DNA from: Pseudomonas sp. PA27(2017)
GTDB lineage: Bacteria > Pseudomonadota > Gammaproteobacteria > Pseudomonadales > Pseudomonadaceae
Reading direction: 5' to 3'
Length of the DNA: 64,000 nt
NCBI RefSeq assembly: GCF_001945445.1
Contig: NZ_MSXW01000061.1
Location: 565,346-629,345 of the forward strand
A program made the position numbers and the translations under genes. Positions 33,460-42,590 of the stretch are shown here, piece by piece (position 1 is the stretch's first letter; the number at the start of each line of letters is the position of its first letter). The notes below the pieces were generated by a model, which was given only the letters and a program-made list of their open reading frames with translations, was not told where the DNA came from and ran no database searches.

Positions 33460-33466
33460 GGGGCAA

Positions 33467-33725
33467 GGATGCAAGTATTGAGAATTGGAATGAAAATTCG
33501 TCGCTAATGCGATGAAGTGCTATTTACAATAAATACTCAGTTGCATAATCTCGCGCGGATTTTGCCGATGTCATCCCGATATCGGTTCATAACCAGCGTG
33601 AGTCCAGATCGTTCCGGCATGGAATTGCCGGGTGCGTGGTGCATCCCAGGGGAGAGCGTTCGGGGCATCCGCAGGTGTTCAGGGAGAAGAGCGGTGACGC
33701 GCGACACGCTGTTGTCGGAGCCTTC
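33467..33725 (+). promoter_or_regulatory. AT-rich promoter region of TonB receptor, with palindrome
   Basis: Bases 33467-33545 are much richer in A/T than the surroundings and contain the perfect palindrome TATTTA-CAA-TAAATA at 33521-33535 and a weak Fur-like stretch near 33480-33498 (about 11 of 19 matches by eye). Iron control is expected for this receptor class, but neither site is certain. The remainder, to 33725, is a long leader with no gene; GGAG lies 6 nt before the start. Confidence 0.4.
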
Positions 33726-35960
33726 ATGTCCCATAACAAAACCACTCTTCAGCTGGGTTCCGGTGCGGCGGCGCCGGGGCTGAGTATCTGTTCGCTGGCT
33801 CTCGCCGTACGCCTCGTGGCTGCTGGCGCGCTGTTCGCCGTACCTGCCGCTTATGCCCAGCAGGCCACCCAGAGCGGTGCATTGGAACTCGATGCGACCG
33901 CGATCACCGACACCGTCACGCCTGCTGACGATGCCGTGACCGAAGGCACTCAGTCCTACACCACACGTTCGGCACGTACCGCAACGCCGTTGAACATGTC
34001 GCTGCGTGAAACCCCGCAGTCGGTCAGCGTGGTGACTCAGCAGCGCATCGAAGATCAGGATCTGCGCACCATCAACGATGTGGTCAACAACACCGTTGGT
34101 GTATCCATGAACCGATACGAGACGGATCGCGGCCAGATCAACGCCCGTGGTTTCAAGCTCAATTCGTTGATGATTGATGGCGTACCGACCATCTGGGAGC
34201 AGCCGTGGAGTTCAGGTGAGATCTTCGGCAGCTTGGCCATGTACGACCGCGTCGAAGTGGTGCGCGGTGCCAATGGTCTGATGACGGGCGCCGGTGATCC
34301 TTCGGCCTCTCTGAACATGGTGCGCAAGCGGGCCAGCAGTCGCGAACTGACCGGCTCGATCGAAGGCAGTGCCGGTAGTTGGGATACCTACCGTACTCTG
34401 GGCGACGTCTCCATGCCGCTCAACGAAGCGGGAACCGTGCGCGGCCGCCTGGTGGGCGAGGTCGAGGACGGTAACAGCTGGATCGACATGAAGGGCAACA
34501 ATCGTCAGACCTTCTACGCCACTATGGACATCGACCTGACGCCGGACACCACTCTCTGGTTCGGCCTCAGCCAGCAGGACAACAAGGCCAAGTCGCCAGC
34601 CTGGGGCTCGCTGCCAGTTTGGTACGCCGACGGCGGCCGCACTAACTGGAGTCGCTCCAAGTCCATTTCGGCGGACTGGAGCAAGTGGGACACCAGCACC
34701 GATACCTATTTCGCCAATCTGGAACATACCTTCGCCAATGACTGGCGCGCCAAGGTCGGCTACAGCTACAGCGAGCGCAATGCCGACTCCTATCTGCTGT
34801 ATCCCAATGGTTTCCCCAACCGCAATACAGGTGCGCTAGAGGGCTCTTTTGCCGGTTACAACGGTGGTGCCTACAAAGTTAAAACTACTCAGTACGATTA
34901 CTTCGCTCAAGTCGACGGCCCGTTTCAGGCTTTTGGTCGCAGCCACGACTTGGCATTCGGCTACAGCTACAGCAAGCAGAAGTTCGACGCAGATACCCGT
35001 GGCTATATCGGGCTGGGAGCTGATTTCGATTTCAACAGCGATTTCGGCCACTCGATTCCCGAGCCGGCCTGGGGCGGCTTGACCGACAGTGACGAAAGCA
35101 AGACCACGCAGGAAGGTCTGTACGCAGCCACCCGTTTGAATGTGGCCGATGACCTGAAAGTGATCCTCGGTGCCCGCAACAGCAACTACGAGAAGGATCG
35201 TGTGGGCTCCAAACTGGAAGCCAAGAACGAGGTCACCCCGTATGCGGGCGTGGTCTACGATCTGACCGAAAATCTCTCCGCTTATGCCAGCTACACGGAA
35301 ATCTTCCTGCCTCAGTCGGAGCGCAGCCTCGGTGCGAAGCAGTTGGAGCCCATCGTGGGTGAAAGCTATGAGACCGGTCTGAAGGCCGAGTTTCTTGGTG
35401 GCCGTCTGAATACCTCTGCAGCCATCTTCAAGATCAAACAGGACAATCTAGCGCAGAGTACAGGCGTTTATATTCCAGGCGTAACTCCGCAAGAGTTCGG
35501 CTACGAAGGAACTGACGTGACCAGCGAAGGCTTCGAACTGGAAGTGTCCGGTGAACTGGCAGAAGGCTGGAATGCCTCCGCGGGTTACACCCAGTTCAAG
35601 GTGCGCGATACCGACGGTCATGCTGCCAATACGCTTTACCCGACCAAGCTGCTGCGCACCTTCACCACTTACAGGCTTCCTGGTGCATTCAACAAGCTGA
35701 CCGTCGGGGGTGGGGTTAACTGGCAGGATGCTACCTACACCTATGCTACCAACCCGCAGGGCGGTACCGAGAAAATCAGTCAGGATGCCTACGCTCTGGT
35801 CAATCTGATGGCGCGCTATGACATCACTGACAACCTTTCAGCTCAGCTCAACGCCAACAACCTGACCGACGAGAAGTACTTCGACATGTTCGATGCGTTT
35901 GGTGGCATTACTTACGGTGCGCCACGTAGCTTCACTGCCTCGGCGAAGTACCGCTTCTGA
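33726..35960 (+). CDS. TonB-dependent siderophore receptor
   Basis: A 744-residue outer-membrane receptor. The long signal peptide ends near AYA-44. The plug domain spans about 80-210, with LRETPQSVSVVTQQRIEDQ, INARGFKLNSLMIDGVP, RVEVVRGANGLMTGAGDPSASLNMVRK; the rest is a 22-strand barrel ending in ASAKYRF with the terminal Phe. The plug pattern fits hydroxamate/FhuE- or FpvB-like ferric-siderophore receptors. The 35 residues between the signal and the TonB-box region are too short for a sigma-factor signalling (STN) domain, so it is a pure transporter. Codon use is less GC-extreme than in neighbouring genes. The ligand is unknown. Confidence 0.92.
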   Translation: MSHNKTTLQLGSGAAAPGLSICSLALAVRLVAAGALFAVPAAYAQQATQSGALELDATAITDTVTPADDAVTEGTQSYTTRSARTATPLNMSLRETPQSVSVVTQQRIEDQDLRTINDVVNNTVGVSMNRYETDRGQINARGFKLNSLMIDGVPTIWEQPWSSGEIFGSLAMYDRVEVVRGANGLMTGAGDPSASLNMVRKRASSRELTGSIEGSAGSWDTYRTLGDVSMPLNEAGTVRGRLVGEVEDGNSWIDMKGNNRQTFYATMDIDLTPDTTLWFGLSQQDNKAKSPAWGSLPVWYADGGRTNWSRSKSISADWSKWDTSTDTYFANLEHTFANDWRAKVGYSYSERNADSYLLYPNGFPNRNTGALEGSFAGYNGGAYKVKTTQYDYFAQVDGPFQAFGRSHDLAFGYSYSKQKFDADTRGYIGLGADFDFNSDFGHSIPEPAWGGLTDSDESKTTQEGLYAATRLNVADDLKVILGARNSNYEKDRVGSKLEAKNEVTPYAGVVYDLTENLSAYASYTEIFLPQSERSLGAKQLEPIVGESYETGLKAEFLGGRLNTSAAIFKIKQDNLAQSTGVYIPGVTPQEFGYEGTDVTSEGFELEVSGELAEGWNASAGYTQFKVRDTDGHAANTLYPTKLLRTFTTYRLPGAFNKLTVGGGVNWQDATYTYATNPQGGTEKISQDAYALVNLMARYDITDNLSAQLNANNLTDEKYFDMFDAFGGITYGAPRSFTASAKYRF

Positions 35961-35969
35961 CTTACCACC

Positions 35970-35995
35970 GCTGCGCGACCTGAAGGCCGCGCAGC
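35970..35995. terminator. Hairpin between convergent receptor and hydrolase genes
   Basis: GCTGCGCG (35970-35977) and CGCGCAGC (35988-35995) form an 8-bp GC hairpin 9 bp after the receptor stop. The following T run is short, so efficiency is uncertain. Confidence 0.6.
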
Positions 35996-36017
35996 CTCTT
36001 GCAATCCAACAGCCCCT

Positions 36018-36896
36018 TCACTTCAGAAATTCAAGAAGATGCCCGACCACGAAGTCGGGCGCCTCTTCGGGGATATAGTGCCCGCACGGGGCGATCACGC
36101 CTGTCACGTTATCGGCCACCTGCCTCATCATGCTTTCCATCATGCTGCCCAGTGCCGCCTCGCCGCCCATGGCCAGTACCGGCATCTCTAGGCGCTTGCG
36201 CGCATGCACATGGTTCTGCGCCATGCTGTCGAACAGCGCCCGGTAATAGTTGGCTGCCGCTCGCCAGGCGCCTGGTGCGGAGTAACAGCGGACGTATTCG
36301 GCCAGCGCCTGGGGTTCGAGCCAGCTGCTGTTGGCGCTCTTGGCATGGAAGAGCCAACTGAGAAAAGCGTGTTCGCGGCCGCTGATCAGTGCCTCGGGCA
36401 GGTCCGCCTGGGCGAGAAAAAAGAAGTGCCAGTTCTTGCTGATGCGTTCTGGCTCGAAGGCGTACATCTGCGCTGGCGCAAGGCCGGGCACGGTGGCGTC
36501 CAGCAGGGCCATCCGGCGAACCTGCTGTGGGAACAGGCTGGTGTAGGCATAGCCGATCCATACCCCCACATCGTGGCCCACGAAATCGAAGCGCTCCCAG
36601 CCCAGGGCTTGGGTCAATTCATGCAGGCGCCTAGCCACGCTGTCGGTGTCATAGCCGCCGTAGGGTTTGTCCGAGTCGCCGAGGCCGGGCGGGTCCACGG
36701 CAACCACCGTGTAATGCTCGGCGAGCGCCAGCATGGTCTTGCGCCAGGCGTACCAGGTTTGCGGCCAGCCGGGTACCAGCAGCATCGGTGTGCCTTGGCC
36801 GCCGATCACGTAATGCAGGCGCTCGCCCGCAGCGCCTTGCATGCGGTGTTCGAAGATCGAAGCGAAGGCGGCTTCGTCATGAGTCGTGTCGTTCAT
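36018..36896 (-). CDS. Alpha/beta hydrolase, epoxide hydrolase/dehalogenase-like
   Basis: A 292-residue alpha/beta hydrolase. The oxyanion motif is VPGWPQTWYAW (residues 41-51), the nucleophile is D109 in VGHDVGVW and the catalytic histidine is H273 in CGHYIPEE. An Asp nucleophile points to epoxide hydrolase or haloacid/haloalkane dehalogenase-like chemistry instead of an esterase. The start is ATG 36896, with GAGGAA 6 nt upstream; a TTG two codons earlier is too close to that site. It is divergent from a LysR gene, a typical arrangement for a regulated detoxifying enzyme. The natural substrate is unknown. Confidence 0.85.
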   Translation of the reverse strand: MNDTTHDEAAFASIFEHRMQGAAGERLHYVIGGQGTPMLLVPGWPQTWYAWRKTMLALAEHYTVVAVDPPGLGDSDKPYGGYDTDSVARRLHELTQALGWERFDFVGHDVGVWIGYAYTSLFPQQVRRMALLDATVPGLAPAQMYAFEPERISKNWHFFFLAQADLPEALISGREHAFLSWLFHAKSANSSWLEPQALAEYVRCYSAPGAWRAAANYYRALFDSMAQNHVHARKRLEMPVLAMGGEAALGSMMESMMRQVADNVTGVIAPCGHYIPEEAPDFVVGHLLEFLK

Positions 36897-36968
36897 CGCC
36901 AATTCCTCGTGGTGTTGTGTACCTATCCTAGGGCGCGGCGATCAACAGAAAATCGGCAGTGGCGTAAC

Positions 36969-36990
36969 ATCACTCATAACGGTGAGTGAT
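36969..36990. promoter_or_regulatory. Perfect palindrome, probable LysR operator
   Basis: ATCACTCA-TAACGG-TGAGTGAT: two perfect 8-bp arms around a 6-bp centre, lying in the hydrolase/lysR divergent spacer 15 bp before the LysR start. It contains T-N11-A-type spacing and fits autoregulation and activation of the divergent gene by the adjacent LysR protein. Confidence 0.65.
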
Positions 36991-37005
36991 GAGTGGGCGA
37001 TAGTG

Positions 37006-37920
37006 ATGGATCTGGATCTCAAGACGCTGGGTATCTTCGTCGAGGTGGCCGAGCGCAAGAGCTTCGTACGGGCGGCCGAGGCGCTGGGTATTACCCAGGC
37101 CGGGGTGAGCAATGCCATCAAACGCCTGGAAGCCCAGGTGGACACGGCCTTGCTGGTGCGCACTACGCGCAGCGTCAACCTGACAGTCGATGGCGAGGCG
37201 TTCTTCCATCGTTGCCGGCAGGTGCTCGCCGATCTCAACGACGCCAGGTTGGTGCTTTGCCGTGCCGGACGGCAGCCGACGGGTACTCTGCGACTCAGCC
37301 TGCCGGTGTCCTTCGGACGTAACCGGGTGGTGCCGCTGCTGGGCGAGTTTCAGGCGCGTTATCCACAAGTCGATCTGGCTGTCTCGATCACCGATCGCTA
37401 CGTCAATCTGGTGGACGAGGGCATGGATGTGGCCATTCGCTTCGGCCCTCTCGAAGACTCCAGCCTGATCGCACGGCCGCTGCTTCAGGTGCGCCGTCGC
37501 GTGGTGGGCGCACCCGCCTATTTCGCCAGGCACGGTGTGCCCGAATCGCCTGACGACCTGACACGGCACAACTGCCTGGCGCTGACCTATCACGAAACCG
37601 GGCGCTCACGTGCCTGGGCTTTTAAGGCGGCGGATGAGCCGCGCGCTTCTCAGCCCAGAGGCTCGTTGACCTTCAACGATGGCCTGGCCCTGCATACCGC
37701 GGTGTTGGCAGGCTTCGGCCTGGGGCAGATTCACGATTATCACGTGAAGCGGGAAATAGACACCGGCCAGTTGGTGCCGGTTCTCGATGCCTGGGAGCCA
37801 GCCGCGGATGTGATTTACATCGTCTATCCGCAGTCTCGGCACCTGTCGCCGAGGGTTCGCGCTTTCGTCGATTTCATGGTCGAGGCGCTGGCCAGTGAAG
37901 GTAAGTTGTCGGGCGGCTGA
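37006..37920 (+). CDS. LysR-family transcriptional regulator
   Basis: A 304-residue LTTR. The N-terminal winged helix reads LDLKTLGIFVEVAERKSFVRAAEALGITQAGVSNAIKRLE; the effector domain spans about 90-295 (GTLRLSLPVSFGRNRVVPLLGEFQ, GMDVAIRFGPLEDSSLIARPL). ATG 37006 was chosen because the HTH begins there; the longer frame has no ribosome site. It is divergent from the alpha/beta hydrolase, with a palindromic site between them, so that gene is its likely target. The inducer is unknown. Confidence 0.9.
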   Translation: MDLDLKTLGIFVEVAERKSFVRAAEALGITQAGVSNAIKRLEAQVDTALLVRTTRSVNLTVDGEAFFHRCRQVLADLNDARLVLCRAGRQPTGTLRLSLPVSFGRNRVVPLLGEFQARYPQVDLAVSITDRYVNLVDEGMDVAIRFGPLEDSSLIARPLLQVRRRVVGAPAYFARHGVPESPDDLTRHNCLALTYHETGRSRAWAFKAADEPRASQPRGSLTFNDGLALHTAVLAGFGLGQIHDYHVKREIDTGQLVPVLDAWEPAADVIYIVYPQSRHLSPRVRAFVDFMVEALASEGKLSGG

Positions 37921-38010
37921 CTTGCCAGCCAGCCCGAGTGCAGTCGCGGCAGCTATGCTTGTGGCACTATTCTCTGCCGTCCCGGTGCCGCCGCGAAACC
38001 AGACCCCCAC

Positions 38011-38769
38011 GTGAAATCTTTCCGCCCTGTCCTCGCGCTGTTTTGCCTGCTGCTCGGCGCCTTCGCCCGAGCCGAGCCCTATCAGATCGTCACCGAGGAG
38101 TGGGCGCCCTACAACTATCAGCAGGGCGACCAACTGACGGGCATGGCCACGGATATCGTGCGGGCGATCATGACCCTGACCGGCGACGGCTTCGAGATCG
38201 TGGTGGTGCCGAGCATGCGGGCCACCCATGTGCTGATGAATCGCCCCAAGACCATCATGTATTCGATGTTCCGCACGCCCGAGCGTGAGGCGCTGTACAA
38301 GTGGGTGGGGCCCATCGCCGAGGAGTCGATCTATCCCTACCAGCTGGCCGGCACGCCGCCGTTGGGCTCCCTCGAACAGTTGCGCCAGGCGCCGCAGATC
38401 ACTACCCGGCATGCCGGGATCATCCCGCAGAAGCTCGAAGCCCAAGGCTTCGCTAACCTGGACAAGAATGCGAACAGCAGCGAACAGCTCTACCGCATGC
38501 TGCTGGCCGGGCGCACGGGAATCATCGTCGGTGATACCGATGCGGGCGTGGCCTATTACAGCGCCCAGCTGGATATCGCCCCCGGCACGCTGCGCCGGGT
38601 GCCCGTCGCGCTGTATCGCTCGGCGTTGTACATCGCCTTCAGCAAGGACAGCGACGATGCCGTGGTCGCTGCCTGGGCCGATGCGCTCGAGCAACTGCGC
38701 CTGAGCGGTGAGCTGGCGCGTATTCAGCAGCGTTACTGGCGGCCGATGACGTATGATCCTGCCCACTGA
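38011..38769 (+). CDS. Periplasmic solute-binding protein (SBP_bac_3-like), no cognate transporter
   Basis: A 252-residue exported protein, GTG start at 38011, signal peptide MKSFRPVLALFCLLLGAFARA. The mature domain shows the family 3 pattern (YQIVTEEWAPYNYQQGDQLTGMATDIVRAI, MFRTPEREALYKWVGPI, IIVGDTDAGVAYYS, YIAFSKDSDDAVVAAWADAL). No permease or ATPase gene is adjacent, so it could feed a remote transporter or serve as a sensor input. A PAS hybrid kinase gene follows on the same strand. Confidence 0.82.
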   Translation: MKSFRPVLALFCLLLGAFARAEPYQIVTEEWAPYNYQQGDQLTGMATDIVRAIMTLTGDGFEIVVVPSMRATHVLMNRPKTIMYSMFRTPEREALYKWVGPIAEESIYPYQLAGTPPLGSLEQLRQAPQITTRHAGIIPQKLEAQGFANLDKNANSSEQLYRMLLAGRTGIIVGDTDAGVAYYSAQLDIAPGTLRRVPVALYRSALYIAFSKDSDDAVVAAWADALEQLRLSGELARIQQRYWRPMTYDPAH

Positions 38770-38908
38770 AGCGTGCCTGGCCAGGGGCGCTGTATCGATA
38801 TAACCGGAACTGCACGCCATCCGGCGCACTCTGTATCCGCGCTGCCCGGTTGCTGGCCAAATGGCAGCGGTTTCCATCCCTGAGCGTCGTCGTTCAACTG
38901 CACTGGAT

Positions 38909-41377
38909 ATGAATGCGGATCCCATGGAACAACGAGCGTTTCTGATCGGCGGCGGCGAGACCGGTGCCCTGATCCGTGATCACGATTGGACGACATCTGC
39001 GCTGGGCTCTCCTGCGACATGGCCGCGTTCCCTGTGCAGCGCGTTGGAGCTGATGCTCGACTCCCCGGAAAGCATGTATCTGGTCTGGGGGCCGGAGCTG
39101 ATCTTTTTCTACAACGATGCTTATCGGCCGATTTTTGGGCCGCGCTTGCCAGGTGCTCTCGGGCAGCCGTTGGCGGTGCTGTGGGCCGATGCCTGGGAGG
39201 CGGTGCGCGCACCCCTTGAGCAAGCCCTGCAGGGGCAAGCCGTACGCTTCGTCGATATGCCCATCGAGATGGCGCGACGTGGCGAACCCGAGCAGACCTG
39301 GTGGAGTTATTCGTTCTCGCCCTTGCGTGACGATGCCGGGCAGATCGCCGGCGTGCTGTGCTTTACCCGGGAAACCACCGAGCACGTCAAGGCCTCCCAG
39401 GCACTGCGCGACAGCGAGCAGCGCCTGGATGCGCTGATCCGCTCGTCCTCCGAGGTGCGCTTTCATATCAGCGCCGACTGGAGCCAGCTGCACGAGCTCA
39501 ATGGTGGCAACTTCATCCCCGATACCCAGACCACCAACAGCAGCTGGCTGGACGACTACATTCCGGCCGAAGCTCGGGACATGGTCCGTGCGGAAATCGC
39601 CCAGGCCATCGAAACGGGCACCTACCACATCGAGCATCCGGTCAATCGTGTGGATGGCACCATCGGCTGGGCCCACGTGCGTGCGGTGCCGTTGTTCGCT
39701 GCCGATGGCACCGTCAGCAGTTGGCTGGGCGCGGCCTCCGACATCAGCGCCCGCAAGGAGGCCGAGGCGGCGCTCAAGGCGCGGGAGGCGCAGCTGCGCG
39801 AGCTCAACGCGACTCTGGAGCAACAGGTGGTCGAACGCACCACCAAGCTGCGCCTGTTCCGCGACGTGATCGAGGCCAACGCAGCACCCATTTGCATCTT
39901 CGACACCGAGTGCCGGCAGATCGCCTTCAACCAGGCCCACGCCCGCGCCATGCAGGAGCTCTACGGTGTCGCCGTGCAAGGCGGCGAAGTACTGCCCGAC
40001 CTGGTCACCTCGGAGCAGGGCCAGGATCTGCGCGCCTACATGCAGCGCGCCTTGCGCGGCGAAACCTTTCGCGTGGCGGCCGAATATGGCCAGCCCAACG
40101 GCGAGCGGCGCAGCTACGAGCTCGCCTACACGCCGCTGCACGATGCCGATGGGCAGGTGATCGGCGCCTTCCACTTCGCCCACGACATCACCGAGCAGCT
40201 CCGCTCGCAGCTGGAGCTGGAGCGCACCCAGTCGGCCCTGCGCCAGGCCCAGAAGCTCGAGGCGGTCGGCCAGCTTACCGGCGGGGTCGCCCATGATTTC
40301 AATAACCTGCTTACGGTGATCAAGTCGTCCAGCGACCTGCTCAAGCGCCCTGGCCTGCCAGAGCAGAAGCGGTTGCGCTACATCGAGGCGATTTCCGATA
40401 CGGTCGACCGCGCCTCAAGGCTGACCGGGCAACTGCTGTCCTTCGCCAGGCGCCAGACCCTGCGCCCGGAAGTGTTCGCGGTGGGCGACAGCCTGCGAGC
40501 GCTGACCGACATGCTGGAAACCCTCAACGGCACGCGCATCGAGCTCGCCCTCCAGTTGCCCAGCCAGCCGTGCCACGTTTACGCCGATGCCAACCAGTTC
40601 GACACGGCCATCGTCAACATGGCGCTCAACGCCCGCGACTCGCTCAACGGCGTCGGGCGCATCCAGATTCGCGCCAAGCCCTGCACGCAGATTCCGGCAG
40701 GCCGCATGGGCGCTGCGGTGAATGGCGATTTCATCGCCGTGTCCATTACCGACAACGGTACGGGCATCGAGCCGGAGCACCTGGAGGCGATCTTCGAGCC
40801 GTTCTTCACCACCAAGGAACTGGGCAAGGGCACCGGCCTGGGCCTGTCCCAGGTGTTCGGCTTCGCCAAGCAGTCGGGTGGCGAGATCATGGTCGACAGC
40901 GTGGTGGGCGAGGGCACCACGTTCACGCTATATCTACCGCGGGTCGCGGCGCGGCCGTCGTCTCGTGCCAAGCATGCCGAGCCGCAACCGCTGGACGGCG
41001 CCCATGGCACCCGCGTGCTGGTCGTCGAGGACAATCCCGACGTCGGCAGCTTCTGCGTCAGCGCGCTGATCGAACTCGGCTACCAGCCCACGTTGACCTG
41101 CAGCGCCGAGCAGGCGCTGGCGTGCCTTGGCGATGCGGCGCAGCGCTTCGACGTGGTGTTCTCCGATGTGGTGATGCCCGGCATGAACGGCATCGACCTG
41201 GCCAAGGCGATCCACCGCAACCACCCCTTGCTGCCGGTGGTGCTCACCTCCGGCTATAGCGAGGTGCTGGCGCAGCAGGGCAGCCACGGTTTCGAGTTGC
41301 TGCACAAACCGTACTCGGTGGAGCAGCTGTCGCGCATCCTGGCCGGGGCGATCCAGCGCGCCGAGGCGTGCGACTGA
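38909..41377 (+). CDS. Multi-PAS hybrid sensor histidine kinase with receiver
   Basis: A protein of about 822 residues with no membrane span. Three PAS-like domains come first (about 30-145, GPELIFFYNDAYRPIFG; 150-270; 310-430), then HisKA with H462 in GGVAHDFNNLL, HATPase (ITDNGTGIEPEHLE, GTGLGLSQVFGF) and a C-terminal receiver with D753 in SDVVMPGMNG. The HDFNN-type H box groups it with kinases that often regulate via their own receiver. The start is uncertain: ATGs at 38861, 38909 and 38924 are in frame and none has a strong ribosome site. No separate output regulator is adjacent. Confidence 0.88.
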   Translation: MNADPMEQRAFLIGGGETGALIRDHDWTTSALGSPATWPRSLCSALELMLDSPESMYLVWGPELIFFYNDAYRPIFGPRLPGALGQPLAVLWADAWEAVRAPLEQALQGQAVRFVDMPIEMARRGEPEQTWWSYSFSPLRDDAGQIAGVLCFTRETTEHVKASQALRDSEQRLDALIRSSSEVRFHISADWSQLHELNGGNFIPDTQTTNSSWLDDYIPAEARDMVRAEIAQAIETGTYHIEHPVNRVDGTIGWAHVRAVPLFAADGTVSSWLGAASDISARKEAEAALKAREAQLRELNATLEQQVVERTTKLRLFRDVIEANAAPICIFDTECRQIAFNQAHARAMQELYGVAVQGGEVLPDLVTSEQGQDLRAYMQRALRGETFRVAAEYGQPNGERRSYELAYTPLHDADGQVIGAFHFAHDITEQLRSQLELERTQSALRQAQKLEAVGQLTGGVAHDFNNLLTVIKSSSDLLKRPGLPEQKRLRYIEAISDTVDRASRLTGQLLSFARRQTLRPEVFAVGDSLRALTDMLETLNGTRIELALQLPSQPCHVYADANQFDTAIVNMALNARDSLNGVGRIQIRAKPCTQIPAGRMGAAVNGDFIAVSITDNGTGIEPEHLEAIFEPFFTTKELGKGTGLGLSQVFGFAKQSGGEIMVDSVVGEGTTFTLYLPRVAARPSSRAKHAEPQPLDGAHGTRVLVVEDNPDVGSFCVSALIELGYQPTLTCSAEQALACLGDAAQRFDVVFSDVVMPGMNGIDLAKAIHRNHPLLPVVLTSGYSEVLAQQGSHGFELLHKPYSVEQLSRILAGAIQRAEACD

Positions 41378-41392
41378 GAACCTGGCCCGTTT

Positions 41393-41485
41393 CTGTGGGA
41401 GCTGCGACCTCGCGGCGATTCGCTCAGGCGCTGCCGATAGGCAGCCAGGCTGCAATCGTTCGCCCCGAGGTCGAGCCTCCTACAG
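41393..41485. repeat. REP-type inverted repeat (CTGTGGGAGCTGCGACCTCG)
   Basis: CTGTGGGAGCTGCGACCTCG (41393-41412) is mirrored by CGAGGTCGAGCCTCCTACAG (41466-41485), with a smaller hairpin (CTGCC-GATA-GGCAG) in the centre. The core matches the element near 3495. It lies after the kinase stop. The remaining 300 bp, to 41788, contain no gene or other signal that I can support. Confidence 0.75.
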
Positions 41486-41788
41486 ATCGGTTCGAACGGA
41501 CGCTTCGCCTTGCAGCAGCCTCTTTGATGTCGCCTAGAAAATCGTGAACAGGCTCTGATCGAATGCATCAGGTCTGGTCAGGCGCTGGCGCAGTCGCGCC
41601 TGCGGCCAGGGGCGAAATCATCGTGCCAGGCGCTGGGCCATGGCGCGTGCCCAATCATCGACAGCGAAGCCGTATTGGCCCGTCCAATGCCCACCTCACA
41701 GGCTCCGAGCAACCCGAAATTTACCCAGCACTTCGCCAGATGCCGGTCGGTCATAGCTGCAGGGCTACCAAATCAGGAGTGCGCCGCA

Positions 41789-41971
41789 ATGGCCGTGAGA
41801 TTGAAGAAACTGCAGGGCAGCGACATACCCGAAGAACACAGGCACCTGGGCGATGAAGAGATCTTCCAGGTGGTCACCGCCGATGATCAACAGCACTTCT
41901 TCGCCAGCGAAACGGAAGCGGCAGCCAAGGTGGCGCAACTGATCGACAGCGAGCGCGACAGTAAGGCCTAG
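41789..41971 (+). CDS. Small hypothetical protein
   Basis: A 60-residue soluble, acidic protein (MAVRLKKLQGSDIPEEHRHL, EIFQVVTADDQQHFFAS). AGGAG lies about 9 nt before ATG 41789; the longer frame upstream has no ribosome site. No cysteine or membrane segment is present. The family is not recognised, but codon use and the ribosome site make a real gene likely. Confidence 0.6.
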   Translation: MAVRLKKLQGSDIPEEHRHLGDEEIFQVVTADDQQHFFASETEAAAKVAQLIDSERDSKA

Positions 41972-41983
41972 CGACGAACGTAT

Positions 41984-42469
41984 TTACTGGCGGGTGAGCA
42001 CCAGCGGTTTGTCCGGGCCGGGAATATGCACCTCGGTGCCGCTGATCACCTCCAGCGGCTCGCCCGGCTGCGGGAACAGCACGGCGTCGCCCTTGATTTC
42101 GCTGAAGGTCATCACCGCGCCGTCTAAGGCATAACGGGCGGTGCCGGTGAATTCGTAGGTCTTGATATGCGCTTTCTTGGTGATGACCTGGCCGTCGCCG
42201 AAGGCGAAGCTGATGGTCATCGGGTAGCCGTCCTGCTCGACCTGGCCGGTATACAGCCCGTGGGGCAGTTGGGTCGGTGTCGGCCTGGCCTTGTAGGTAT
42301 CGATCACCGCCATTTTCGCCGGGCTTACCGCAGGCGGGTTGCTGCGAAAGGCGTCCATCGATTTGCGGTGCTCGTAGGGCACGTAAATGGTGACGTAAGC
42401 GCCCCAGACAATGAGCCCGAGAACCATCAGGCTGAACAGGTGGCCCGAGCCACGCTGTGAGTACTTCAT
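41984..42469 (-). CDS. Hypothetical membrane-anchored protein
   Basis: A 161-residue protein with one N-terminal span (about residues 11-31, LFSLMVLGLIVWGAYVTIYV) and a periplasmic beta-rich domain (GLYTGQVEQDGYPMTISFAFGDGQVITKKAHIKTYEFTGTARYALDGA). The last part resembles a small lipocalin-like or DUF fold of META type, but I cannot name the family. It is convergent with the 60-residue gene, 12 bp away. Confidence 0.7.
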   Translation of the reverse strand: MKYSQRGSGHLFSLMVLGLIVWGAYVTIYVPYEHRKSMDAFRSNPPAVSPAKMAVIDTYKARPTPTQLPHGLYTGQVEQDGYPMTISFAFGDGQVITKKAHIKTYEFTGTARYALDGAVMTFSEIKGDAVLFPQPGEPLEVISGTEVHIPGPDKPLVLTRQ

Positions 42470-42590
42470 CGTGTCATTCCTGCGTCGCCGGCCCTTGAAA
42501 GACGCCGATTATCGCATCAGTTTCGCCGCGCTGCAGTGGGCGTCGCCGAGGGCCTGAGGCAGCACGCACTCGGCGATCGTCCCGGCGGCC

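Noticed and set aside
33478..33500. Possible Fur box before the TonB receptor
   Set aside because: Only about 11 of 19 positions match by eye; not strong enough to list as a site of its own.
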